Below are positions 27,541 to 35,271 of a stretch of DNA of 64,000 nucleotides, in pieces. The DNA lies in contig JAPSHX010000013.1 of the NCBI GenBank assembly GCA_031179305.1, positions 44,392 through 108,391 on the forward strand, given 5' to 3'. Every line of letters starts with the position of its first letter. The first letter of the stretch is position 1. The stretch comes from Paenarthrobacter sp. GTDB taxonomy: Bacteria > Actinomycetota > Actinomycetes > Actinomycetales > Micrococcaceae. The position numbers were made by a program, and so were the translations under genes. The notes below the pieces were generated by a model. It saw nothing but the letters and a program-made list of their open reading frames with translations. It did not search any database and had not been told where the DNA came from.

Positions 27541-27840
27541 GTGGCAGCCGATTACGACGAACTCCGCACCGATGTAAAAGAGAACCAGGAGCAGTCCCTC
27601 CAGGCTCTCCAGTCCGCCAGCGCTCCCACGGCCAAGAGTGTCGTGCTTGAACTGGACGAAACCGATGGCCTCGACGCCAACGGCCCCGGCGGCGAAATCG
27701 TCGCTGAAGAACTGGTCATCCAGGTCATTCCGCAGGCGAACGACGAGTTCACTTGTCACTCCTGCTTCCTGGTTCGCCACCGCTCGCAGATCGCACGCGA
27801 AAAAGATGGCGTCGCCTACTGCACCGACTGCGAAGGCTAA
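27541..27840 (+). CDS. DUF4193 zinc-ribbon protein
   Basis: A 99-residue actinobacterial protein from GTG 27541. It has an acidic N-terminal half and a C-terminal zinc ribbon (Cys72-x2-Cys75 and Cys94-x2-Cys97). Members of the family are near-universal in Actinobacteria, and a role in transcription or RNA polymerase binding is suspected but not shown here. A 17-bp hairpin terminator follows. Confidence 0.88.
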   Translation: MAADYDELRTDVKENQEQSLQALQSASAPTAKSVVLELDETDGLDANGPGGEIVAEELVIQVIPQANDEFTCHSCFLVRHRSQIAREKDGVAYCTDCEG

Positions 27841-27900
27841 TACGGTCTAACACCCCGGCGGACTTAACATCGTCAGGGAGTGCCGCCGTCGGGATTAAAT

Positions 27901-27938
27901 TGCGGAAGGACCGGAGCAAACGCTCCGGTCCTTCCGCA
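27901..27938 (+). terminator. Terminator of the DUF4193 gene
   Basis: A perfect 17-bp stem (TGCGGAAGGACCGGAGC) with loop AAAC, 60 bp after the stop codon. It also lies at the 3' end of the convergent LapA-domain gene and could serve both. Confidence 0.85.
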
Positions 27939-27945
27939 GTTAAAG

Positions 27946-28341
27946 CTAGTGGCCGCCTCCTGGCCCTCCAACTGCCTTCTTGCGGCGGTGATTGGCAATT
28001 CTGAGTTGGAGGATTCTGGCCCCGCCCGCAAGGGCAACGAGGACTCCGCCGCCCACAGCCGCTATGAAGAGCGTGGTCCCGAGCGCGAGCGTCCCCTCCA
28101 GCCCGAAGAACCGGACGGTGATCATGTCCTGGTTTTGGACGAAGAATACGATCAGCATTACCAGAACCACCAAGCCGACAGCCACCGCCACCCACAAAGC
28201 GGCGGTGCGGGTTGGCCTGTCGTGGCCCGAAGCAGGCGGGATCGCTCGTTCCTGTCGCTCCGAGCTACCCGGCTCCGAGCTACCCGGCTCCGGGCGCGCC
28301 GGACCACCCGGAATCCTCGCTGCATCTTCTTGGAAACTCAT
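27946..28341 (-). CDS. LapA-domain (DUF1049) membrane protein
   Basis: 131 residues from ATG 28341. The first 45 are polar and Pro/Ser/Glu-rich, including a short Gly-Ser-Ser-Glu-Pro repeat. Two transmembrane helices (about 48-68 and 88-108) flank QNQDMITVRFFGLEG, the usual LapA-type hairpin pattern. A basic His/Arg/Lys segment follows. Family members are small inner-membrane proteins of uncertain role. An AAGCATGCT palindrome lies 48 bp upstream of the start. Confidence 0.78.
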   Translation of the reverse strand: MSFQEDAARIPGGPARPEPGSSEPGSSERQERAIPPASGHDRPTRTAALWVAVAVGLVVLVMLIVFFVQNQDMITVRFFGLEGTLALGTTLFIAAVGGGVLVALAGGARILQLRIANHRRKKAVGGPGGGH

Positions 28342-28388
28342 TGACGGCCCCCTCTGTAGACCAGCATTTACCGTACTACCCACATGAT

Positions 28389-28397
28389 AAGCATGCT
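28389..28397. promoter_or_regulatory. AAGCATGCT palindrome upstream of LapA-domain gene
   Basis: Sits in the promoter region of the minus-strand LapA-domain gene (context ATAAGCATGCTGAT). It shares its core with the 12-nt palindrome before the manganese catalase gene at 39404-39415, so both may bind one regulator. Confidence 0.4.
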
Positions 28398-28508
28398 GAT
28401 TAGTTGCACAACAGTGGCACGGTGAGCCAACCAAGGTCAAGGTGCCAAGCCGGTCGACGTAAGGAAGGACCGGAGTTCGCGGTCCGGCCCTTCGTATCTC
28501 ACATGCCG

Positions 28509-28739
28509 TTAGAGGCTGTAGTCGGTGGTGGTGGGCCCGGGATCATTGTTACGGACCGCATAGTGATGACCTTCAGAGTCGGTCTCGACGTCGAAGTTCC
28601 TCAGATCCGCCTCGGAAGCGGTCTCGAAATCATCGTGTTTGTGCACCACGGGGCTGTCCGTATCACCGTGGGTTGCCGGTCCAAAAACGGACTGCAGCCG
28701 CTCGGTCACGTGGACGAAGCCTTCCATTCTGCGTCCCAT
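28509..28739 (-). CDS. Small hypothetical protein (76 aa)
   Basis: ATG 28739 has a strong AAAGGAGG 8 nt upstream. The GTG at 28748 lies inside that ribosome-binding site and is rejected. The product is acidic and hydrophilic (HGDTDSPVVHKHDDFETASE), has no cysteines or membrane segment, and is probably partly disordered. I recognise no family. It is followed by an imperfect hairpin at 28463-28492. Confidence 0.6.
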   Translation of the reverse strand: MGRRMEGFVHVTERLQSVFGPATHGDTDSPVVHKHDDFETASEADLRNFDVETDSEGHHYAVRNNDPGPTTTDYSL

Positions 28740-28841
28740 GTTTTCCACCTCCTTTCTTGCCGGAGAGAGAAAAGCGGCAGGGCTGGTGCGTGCCGTTCAG
28801 TGAGGCCTATCTTACGCCTGAAATCCCCCGGCGAGGTGGGC

Positions 28842-29105
28842 TTACCGCAGCGACTTGTCCTCCGGGTTGCGGGGCACTACGTACGTGCTGCCGTCAGGCC
28901 GGCGGAGGGTTTCCCACTGTTGGGTCTCAGCCTGGCGCTGCGCGAGCAGCTTCCGGTTGGCGTCGGTCATCTCGTGATCGAGGGAGCTGCTGTGAGCAGG
29001 CCCGAAAATGACACGGAACTTCCCTGTCGCGCGCATGAATTTCCGTGTGAAGGATTCCTTGGCCACGCGGATCGACTCCTCTTTTAGGCGGTTCAATAAG
29101 TCCAT
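28842..29105 (-). CDS. Small hypothetical protein (87 aa), divergent from OhrR-like regulator
   Basis: Basic N-terminal helix (LLNRLKEESIRVAKESFTRK), then a short charged region (QRQAETQQWETLRRPDGSTY). No membrane segment or known domain. The ATG 29105 lies 77 bp from the start of the divergent MarR/OhrR-like gene and next to its candidate operator, so it may be that regulator's target in place of an ohr gene. Confidence 0.6.
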   Translation of the reverse strand: MDLLNRLKEESIRVAKESFTRKFMRATGKFRVIFGPAHSSSLDHEMTDANRKLLAQRQAETQQWETLRRPDGSTYVVPRNPEDKSLR

Positions 29106-29111
29106 AGTACG

Positions 29112-29122
29112 CTAATCATTAG
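29112..29122. promoter_or_regulatory. Candidate OhrR/MarR operator
   Basis: CTAAT-C-ATTAG in an AT-rich divergent promoter region, with a second related TTAGTGCACTAA-like dyad overlapping at 29119-29130. This resembles the AT-rich dyads bound by OhrR-type regulators. Confidence 0.45.
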
Positions 29123-29182
29123 TGCACTAACTAATTGGCAACCGTGCGCTAATAGATCAGGCAGCAAGCACAGGAGGCAGCC

Positions 29183-29644
29183 ATGACAGCCCTTGACGAG
29201 ACCACCCGGGAGACCGACGATCTCCTTCTGGAACGCCAACTATGCTTCGCCCTGACCGTGGCTTCGCGAAGTGTAGTTGGCGTCTACAAGCCTGTGCTGG
29301 AGCGGCTCGGGCTCACCCATCCTCAATACCTGGTGATGCTTGCCCTCTGGGAACGAAGCCCGCGGACACTGAAGGACATCAGTGACAGCCTCCTCCATGA
29401 GCCCGCCACCCTCTCCCCGCTGCTTAGGCGCCTCGAGGAAGCCGAGTTGATCACCCGCGAGCGCGTGCCCGGCAATGAACGGGCACTTGCGGTCAAGCTG
29501 ACGGACAAAGGTGCCGCCCTCCGGGAGCAGGCCACCGCCGTTCCGGGCCAGATCCGCGAGCGCCTGCAACTCACCCGCGAAGAAGTAGCAGAACTTCACC
29601 AGGCCATGACCGGGCTGATCGCCGCCACTCAACGCAACAGCTAG
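29183..29644 (+). CDS. OhrR-like MarR-family regulator
   Basis: 153 residues. The N-terminal LCFALTVASR carries the single cysteine at the position where OhrR senses organic hydroperoxides (usually LCFALYAASR). The winged helix region is LKDISDSLLHEPATLSPLLR. OhrR normally sits beside ohr, but no ohr gene is in the window; the divergent neighbour is an 87-aa hypothetical protein. Peroxide sensing is therefore inferred from the cysteine only. Confidence 0.87.
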   Translation: MTALDETTRETDDLLLERQLCFALTVASRSVVGVYKPVLERLGLTHPQYLVMLALWERSPRTLKDISDSLLHEPATLSPLLRRLEEAELITRERVPGNERALAVKLTDKGAALREQATAVPGQIRERLQLTREEVAELHQAMTGLIAATQRNS

Positions 29645-29757
29645 CAAACCGGCCAAACCCGTCAGCGCAACTCCCTAGCCAAGCCCAGAGCCTCAATGGT
29701 GTCCTTGAAGCGAGCACCAAAAGTGCCACGTAAAATGGATGCAACCTAGGAGACTCA

Positions 29758-30276
29758 ATGCGCATGCGATTTGTTCGGCCCTTACTGGCAGTACTGGTTG
29801 TCGCCGGCCTCGCCGCATGCTCAGGCAACCCCACCCCGGGTTCCACAGGCAGCGAAAGCCAGGCGCCGTCGTCGGCCACTTCAAGCAGCAGCCCCAGCAA
29901 AACCGCAACTCCCAGCGCGTCACCAGCCACCGGCGCAGGCAATGCCGAACTTTCCATCACACTCGTTGAAACTCCGGAGTCCGCTCCCCAGGCTTTCACG
30001 CTCGTCTGCACGAATGGCGTGCCCGCCGCCGAGAGCAGCCACCCGTCGGCAGCCGAGGCCTGCACTTCACTCAAGAACGGCCCCTCCCTGCTGAGCCCCG
30101 CCCCGATGCGAACGGACCAGGCCTGCACCATGCAGTACGGGGGCCCGGCAACGGCCAAGGTGACCGGTTCAGTGGACGGCAAGGAAGTCAGCGCTTCCTT
30201 CAGCCGAACGGACGGCTGCCAGATCGCCCTATGGGACGCCGCGAAGAGCGTCCTCGGATCAGATGGCGGCCTCTAA
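29758..30276 (+). CDS. Lipoprotein with subtilisin-inhibitor-like (SSI) domain
   Basis: 172 residues: a signal peptide with lipobox (VVAGLAAC), a Ser/Thr/Pro linker to about 60, then an SSI-like domain. The domain has both cysteine pairs of the family (FTLVCTNG with AEACTSL, and ACTMQYGG with RTDGCQIALW). SSI proteins block extracellular subtilases. A C-terminal segment is shared with the gene at 31231. It overlaps the next gene by 14 nt, so the two are probably cotranscribed. The subtilase at 31798 is a plausible partner (inference). Confidence 0.72.
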   Translation: MRMRFVRPLLAVLVVAGLAACSGNPTPGSTGSESQAPSSATSSSSPSKTATPSASPATGAGNAELSITLVETPESAPQAFTLVCTNGVPAAESSHPSAAEACTSLKNGPSLLSPAPMRTDQACTMQYGGPATAKVTGSVDGKEVSASFSRTDGCQIALWDAAKSVLGSDGGL

Positions 30277-31201
30277 GCTTCGGCACCTCCCCCAAGAGCA
30301 ATGGCTCGGGCTGGAGGCAGCCCACCATGCACGCGTCGCGCGTTACGCAGATCCGTATCTGGCGCGTCGTTCAGCCGGTAAGAAGCACCCCGTGGAGGAC
30401 TTCCTTTTCACCTACTACACGCAGAAGCCGGGCCAGTTGCAGCGTTGGCATCCCGGCGATGGCGTGGTCCTCAGCGGCGAGCGCGCCTTGGAGCGCATCA
30501 CCTGGAAGTTCTACAGAGGGCTCGACGACGCCGAACTCACCTCTGTGGGGCTGGCTCCGCGAACGCCTGCGGTCACCTTTGAGCGGCCCGGCTTCCTTGC
30601 TGACCGCGCCGAAGCTGTCCGCTTCGCGGGAATCATCCTCGCGGGCACGGCCAAGCGACCGGCGCAGTTCGGATGCTTTGGCCTGCACGAATGGGCCATG
30701 GTGTATCGGCAGGAAAAGTTTGAGTTGCGGCATGAGTACCTGAAGCTGAGGCTTGGCGGCGAGGGCACGGATGCAGTTGTTGAAGAGAACCGCATCCGCT
30801 GCTCGCACTTTGACGCCTTCCGCTTCTACACACCTGATGCCACCTCGCTGAATGAACTTACGCCCACCCGCGAGAACCAGCGCACCATGGAGCAGCCGGG
30901 TTGCCTGCACGCCAACATGGACCTCTATAAGTGGGCTTATAAGCTAACGCCTGCCCTACCGAGCGAGCTGGTGATGGACTGCTTCGAGTTGTCGTGGCGG
31001 ATCCGCGCGATGGACATGCAGGCGTCTCCCTACGATCTTCAAGAATGGGGCTACCCGCCCATCAGGATTGAGACACCGCAGGGCAAGGCCGAGTACGTTG
31101 AATACCAGCGGGCTTTCGCGGCCGAATCCCAGGAGCTGCGGGCCCGCGTGCTCCAGGCAGTAGGGCCGCTCTTGGATGAGCTGAGCGGTTTGGCTGCCTG
31201 A
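30263..31201 (+). CDS. 3-methyladenine DNA glycosylase-annotated protein
   Basis: 312 residues, matching by recollection a conserved actinobacterial family annotated as 3-methyladenine DNA glycosylase (DFLFTYYTQKPGQLQRWHPG near 50, GCFGLHEWAMVY near 130, a long C-terminal helical region). It is not obviously AlkA, Tag or AAG by motif, and no HhH-GPD motif is visible. The enzymatic label should therefore be treated as provisional. The start overlaps the SSI-like lipoprotein gene, so it is translationally coupled to an exported protein of unrelated type. Confidence 0.7.
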   Translation: MAASKLRHLPQEQWLGLEAAHHARVARYADPYLARRSAGKKHPVEDFLFTYYTQKPGQLQRWHPGDGVVLSGERALERITWKFYRGLDDAELTSVGLAPRTPAVTFERPGFLADRAEAVRFAGIILAGTAKRPAQFGCFGLHEWAMVYRQEKFELRHEYLKLRLGGEGTDAVVEENRIRCSHFDAFRFYTPDATSLNELTPTRENQRTMEQPGCLHANMDLYKWAYKLTPALPSELVMDCFELSWRIRAMDMQASPYDLQEWGYPPIRIETPQGKAEYVEYQRAFAAESQELRARVLQAVGPLLDELSGLAA

Positions 31202-31230
31202 GCACCCGCCGCCACCAGCGAAAGGTAACC

Positions 31231-31665
31231 ATGGTTTCCGCAGATAATAGCCACGCAGACGAGACAGGCACTGAAAACAGCGGCACAGATAAGAGCGGGT
31301 ACGACGTCGATCTGACGGTCACGCTGACGGAGGCACCTGGCGCTGAAAGCCGGATCTTCCACCTCCGGTCCGCGGCAGGCATCCTTTCGCCTGACCCTGA
31401 CTCGCTGGAATCGAACTTGCCTGATGCAACTGCGGCGCTGGCCGCCGTCGAGCAGTTTGGTGAGGAAGTCTTCTTTCCCGAACCGCGGCCGGACCGGATC
31501 TGCACGCAGCAGTACGGCGGCCCACAGGTAGCTGTGGTCACGGGGTGGTTCCGGGGACGCGAAGTCCACAGCCAGTTCAGTAGGACTGATGGTTGCGAGA
31601 TTGCACGCTGGAAGACCCTGGCCGCGTTGCTGGGCAATACCGGTGGCTCAAGTGGCGCCGTGTAA
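31231..31665 (+). CDS. Cytoplasmic-looking SSI-like paralogue lacking signal peptide and first disulphide
   Basis: 144 residues. The C-terminal half matches the lipoprotein at 29758 (CTQQYGGPQVAVVTG, then FSRTDGCEIARW). The second cysteine pair is kept, while both cysteines of the first pair are replaced (IFHLRSAAG, TAALAAVEQ). The N-terminus is hydrophilic with no signal sequence, so the protein would remain in the cytoplasm unless the start is wrong. It may be a decayed copy or a functionally distinct relative. It is 29 bp after the glycosylase gene, same strand. Confidence 0.7.
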   Translation: MVSADNSHADETGTENSGTDKSGYDVDLTVTLTEAPGAESRIFHLRSAAGILSPDPDSLESNLPDATAALAAVEQFGEEVFFPEPRPDRICTQQYGGPQVAVVTGWFRGREVHSQFSRTDGCEIARWKTLAALLGNTGGSSGAV

Positions 31666-31676
31666 GTCCGGCCCGT

Positions 31677-31775
31677 GACACCCAAACCGGCTCACGACAC
31701 GCAAACGGACTGAGGACACCTGGGTTCAGGTGTCCTCAGCCCGTTTCTGTGGCACGCATGAATTTGCGCGTCGCC
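31677..31775 (+). repeat. 99-nt dispersed intergenic element, copy B
   Basis: Starts GACACCCA and ends GTCGCC. Contains a perfect 13-bp hairpin with a 4-nt loop (31710-31739, CTGAGGACACCTG), then CCGTTTCTGTGGCACGCATG and the conserved tail. It fills the gap between the convergent SSI-like gene and the subtilase gene, so it could terminate both. The tail faces the subtilase stop codon, 22 nt away. Confidence 0.8.
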
Positions 31776-31797
31776 GGGTTACTGCATCAAGCGAGCA

Positions 31798-34700
31798 CTA
31801 GCCGGCGTTGTTGCTCTGCGTCGGCTCATCAGCGCGGATCTTGCCGCCACGCTTCTTATCTTTCTTGTCCTTTTTCGGGTCTTCCTCATCCGGAACCACA
31901 ACGGTTCCGCCCGGGTTGACCAGGACGGTGACGAAACTCGGTTCGCTTGTACCTGCAAAGGTCAGCCGACCGATGTAGGAGCCAGGCTCCAGGTTCTTCC
32001 AGTTCAGTGAGATCTGGCCGGTCTTGCCGTTGGCAAGGCGGATCGGATTCGGCGTCACGGTGGCGTTACCCTGGTTGGCGCCCAGGACGGCGGCGTCAAC
32101 CGTGGCCTTGGTGGGCTGGTTGTTGGGGCTCGCATAGAGGTTGGCGAACACGTAGTAGTCGCCCGGGGCCGGGTTCGGGACGGACAGAGTCTCGCTGGCC
32201 GAGGCCGTTGCGGCCGGCAACTGCTGACCGGTTGGAGTCAGGACCAGCATGTCGAAGTCCGCGGCTTCGTCGGATGAGATCACCGAGAACTTGGCAAGCG
32301 CACTGCCCTCGCCAACAGTCACCTTCTTCACGTAGTTGGACGCATTGGTTTCGCCTGCAAACGGGCCGGGAACCAGTTCGACTGCCGAAGAATCAGCCTT
32401 GGAGAGACCATCAACGGTGACGCCCACCGGCAGGTTGGTGCCCGAGGTGATGTTGATGGTTCCGGAGCCGTTGGGGCCCGTTCCGGTGAAGGCCAGCGCC
32501 TTGTCCGCGATGACGGACTGCGGCCGGACAGCGATCGGCGAGGTAACAGTCTTGCTGGCGCCCTGCCAGCTCAGGGAACCCATGGCGAACTTACCCAAGG
32601 CGGCGTTCTTGTTTTCGAACTGCACCTTGAACGTCTTCTTTTCACCGGGAGCCCCGAAGTTCAGCACTGACGGTGTGACCTTGACGTTGACGCCCGGAAC
32701 GTTCACCGAGGCGCGGTAGAGACCCGGAGTCAGGGCTGTGAGCGTACGCGTGACCTCCACTTTGCCTGCGAGGTTGCCCAGCGCAAAGGAGGGAACGTTC
32801 ATGTCCCGCGCCTGCGTGGTGCCCAGCCCTTCCATGCCAAGGTCCATGCCTGTGCCCTGGATGAACTTCAGGTAGTCCTCGGTGGTTGCGTCGTAAACGA
32901 GGCCTGGCGAGAGGACCTTGGCCGGATCCACCTGCCCGGCGCCGGTGGCGAAGACGTCCTGGTTGATGGCGCCGTTGGCCAGCTTGACCGGACCGGCGGT
33001 GGTCATCATTGCGGACTTCACGGTTGCCGGGGACCACTGTGGGTTCTTGGCCAGGATCAGGGCGCCAAATCCGGCAACGTGGGGTGCAGCCATGGATGTT
33101 CCGGACAGGAACCCGAAGTCGTCGCCGCCGGTACCGATAGGCGAAACGCCAGCCAGGATGGCAACGCCCGGAGCTGACACGTCAGGCTTGAGCAGGTCCG
33201 AGTCCGTGGCAAGCAGCGGTCCACGGGAGGAGAATCCTGCGATCTGCGGCTGTGCCTCAGCGGGCAGGCCCGTGGTGTCGCGGTTCAGCAGGGACACGGT
33301 GATGGCCGGGTTGGCCGTGACCTTGTCCTTGATGGTCTGAGTGGCGGGCGGGTTCACGTGGACGGTGGGAACGGCGTGCTTGTCAGTGTCCAGGGACGAA
33401 TCGGTCAGGTTCACCAGGATCATGCCGACGCCACCGCCGCGAAGGACCTCGGCGCTCTTGGCGGTACGGTCAACAACACCACGGTCACAAACAACAACCT
33501 TGCCGGCTACCTTGGCCGGGTCCAGCGAGCCCGGAGCACAGAGCGCCGCGTTGCCTTCACCGCTTGCAGCGTTGGTGGAAAGCACGACGCCGGCCCCGCT
33601 CACCTCGCGGTTCATGATGCTCGCTCCGCGGAACTTGCTGCCATCGGAGAACTCAACAGTGCCCTGGAGCTCCTGCGAGAAGGACGTCGCGGCAACCGTG
33701 GTCAGCCATGGTGCTCCGTGGTTTACGGTGCTGGCGGTGGGTCCGGAGTTGCCCGCCGAGGTTGCAACGAAAATGCCTGCGGAAGCTGCCGACAGGAAGG
33801 CCAGCGAGACGGGATCGGTGGTGGAGGTGGTTGAACCCGAGATGGAGTAGTTCAGCACATCCACACCGTCCAGGATGGCCTGCTCGATCGCATCCACAGA
33901 GGCGGAGCCGTAGCAGCCACCCGTGGCAGGATCGGTGTCTTCCCAGCAGACTTTGTAGACGGCGAGCTTGGCGGCGGGTGCGATGCCGCTGGTGGTTCCG
34001 AAGCTGCGGCCATCCACTACGGCGTCAACATTGGCGTTTCCCGCTGCCGTGCTGGCTGTGTGGGTGCCGTGGCTGTCCACGTCGACGGGGGAAATGACTT
34101 CCTCCGGAGCGCGGTTTTCCGGTGGAACGGTTTCCAGGAAGGCGTCAGCGAAGTAGTGGGTGCTAAGAACCTTGGAGTTGCAGGCGCTTCCATCGTAGTC
34201 AGCCCCTGTGTCGGTACCGGGCTGGCATTCGCCGACGAAAGTATCGCCGTCGGCCTTCAGCATTGCGATCTTGCCGTCAGCGGTGCGGTACGGAACGCCT
34301 ACCTGGGCGTTGCCCACCAGCGGGCCAACAGGCTCACCGGCGAAGAACGGGTTGGACGGGGTGTAGCCGGTGTCGATCACGCCAACAACGGTGCCCTTGC
34401 CGGCGTTGTCCTGTCCGCCGTACTGGGTTGCCCAGGTTCCGTTGGGGCCGCTGAGCTTGAGGAAGTCGGTGGTGGAGTAGTCCGCAGCGTACTGCGTGTC
34501 CGGTGCCACCATGAGGACCTTGGGGTCCTTGGCAAGGTTGATCGCCTGGTCTGCCGTCAGGTTGGCACTGAAGCCGTTGACGGCGGTGGTGAAGTCGCGC
34601 TCGATGGTGACGTTCTCCTGCTGTGCAACTTCCTGCTGCTTCTGCTGCAGGTGCTGCTGGTATTCCTTCACCTCAGCGCTGTCGGCGTCGAGTTTCTTGC

Positions 34701-34974
34701 CTACTTCGGGCTTGGTGGGCGCAAGCCCGGCCGTGCCGCCGTCGTAGGTAGCTGCAGGCTTTTCGGCCAGGACCACCATGTATCGGCCGTCCTTGTAGGC
34801 GCTGGGGTCAAGGTTCTTCTTGGCCACGCCTGCAACATTCCCGGGCGTCTCCGGGGCGGGAGCGGCCTGGGCGGGCATCGCCATCGACGAGAGCAGCAAC
34901 GGCAGGCCAACGGCGAGCGCCGCAGCCTTCCGAAGTCCCCCGCTTCTGACGAAGCTCTTTCCTTGTGATTTCAC
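31798..34974 (-). CDS. Secreted subtilisin-like serine protease (S8)
   Basis: About 1058 residues. GTG 34974 is preferred (AAAGG 10 nt upstream); GTG 34986 adds four residues. A signal peptide ends near 38 (AMPAQAA), and an I9-type propeptide follows (about 60-160). The catalytic triad is Asp201 (VIDTGYT), His302 (DSHGTHTA) and Ser627 (SGTSMAAPH), with oxyanion Asn409 (SAGNSGP). A protease-associated domain is inserted at about 440-560 and Fn3-like beta domains follow. The C-terminus is lysine-rich with no LPxTG, so it is free or loosely attached. Two SSI-like inhibitor genes lie just beyond its 3' end. Confidence 0.94.
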   Translation of the reverse strand: MKSQGKSFVRSGGLRKAAALAVGLPLLLSSMAMPAQAAPAPETPGNVAGVAKKNLDPSAYKDGRYMVVLAEKPAATYDGGTAGLAPTKPEVGKKLDADSAEVKEYQQHLQQKQQEVAQQENVTIERDFTTAVNGFSANLTADQAINLAKDPKVLMVAPDTQYAADYSTTDFLKLSGPNGTWATQYGGQDNAGKGTVVGVIDTGYTPSNPFFAGEPVGPLVGNAQVGVPYRTADGKIAMLKADGDTFVGECQPGTDTGADYDGSACNSKVLSTHYFADAFLETVPPENRAPEEVISPVDVDSHGTHTASTAAGNANVDAVVDGRSFGTTSGIAPAAKLAVYKVCWEDTDPATGGCYGSASVDAIEQAILDGVDVLNYSISGSTTSTTDPVSLAFLSAASAGIFVATSAGNSGPTASTVNHGAPWLTTVAATSFSQELQGTVEFSDGSKFRGASIMNREVSGAGVVLSTNAASGEGNAALCAPGSLDPAKVAGKVVVCDRGVVDRTAKSAEVLRGGGVGMILVNLTDSSLDTDKHAVPTVHVNPPATQTIKDKVTANPAITVSLLNRDTTGLPAEAQPQIAGFSSRGPLLATDSDLLKPDVSAPGVAILAGVSPIGTGGDDFGFLSGTSMAAPHVAGFGALILAKNPQWSPATVKSAMMTTAGPVKLANGAINQDVFATGAGQVDPAKVLSPGLVYDATTEDYLKFIQGTGMDLGMEGLGTTQARDMNVPSFALGNLAGKVEVTRTLTALTPGLYRASVNVPGVNVKVTPSVLNFGAPGEKKTFKVQFENKNAALGKFAMGSLSWQGASKTVTSPIAVRPQSVIADKALAFTGTGPNGSGTINITSGTNLPVGVTVDGLSKADSSAVELVPGPFAGETNASNYVKKVTVGEGSALAKFSVISSDEAADFDMLVLTPTGQQLPAATASASETLSVPNPAPGDYYVFANLYASPNNQPTKATVDAAVLGANQGNATVTPNPIRLANGKTGQISLNWKNLEPGSYIGRLTFAGTSEPSFVTVLVNPGGTVVVPDEEDPKKDKKDKKRGGKIRADEPTQSNNAG

Positions 34975-35047
34975 GAGTGGTTGCACCTTTCACTGAGGGA
35001 GGTCCGGGCTCCATCGCCCGGGCCTGTCAACTTTTGGTTGGTTGAAC

Positions 35048-35068
35048 CTTTGACAGTTCCTGTCAAAG
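35048..35068. promoter_or_regulatory. Palindrome in the subtilase promoter region
   Basis: CTTTGACAG-TTC-CTGTCAAAG, a perfect 9-bp dyad 74 bp before the subtilase start. Each arm contains a TTGACA-type -35-like hexamer, so it could be an operator overlapping a promoter. Confidence 0.5.
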
Positions 35069-35171
35069 CCGCGCAACCAGCCGAGTCACAGAGTACCTAG
35101 CGAGAGCCAAATATGACATAGAGCACATTTCAGGTTTTTTGTCTTGTCACAGCAGTCCGGCCGCTTAACAG

Positions 35172-35270
35172 GACACCCATACTCATCTGCGCCACACAAC
35201 AGCGTCGGCGACACCCATATTTGGGTGTCGCCGAGCCGTTTCCGTGGCATCAATGAATCTGCGAGTCGCC
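35172..35270 (+). repeat. 99-nt dispersed intergenic element, copy C
   Basis: Starts GACACCCA and ends GTCGCC. Contains a perfect 13-bp hairpin (35205-35217 with 35222-35234, loop TATT), then CCGTTTCCGTGGCATCAATG and the tail. The tail abuts the stop codon of the sialidase gene (35272), so the hairpin is well placed as its terminator. Confidence 0.8.
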
Positions 35271-35271
35271 C

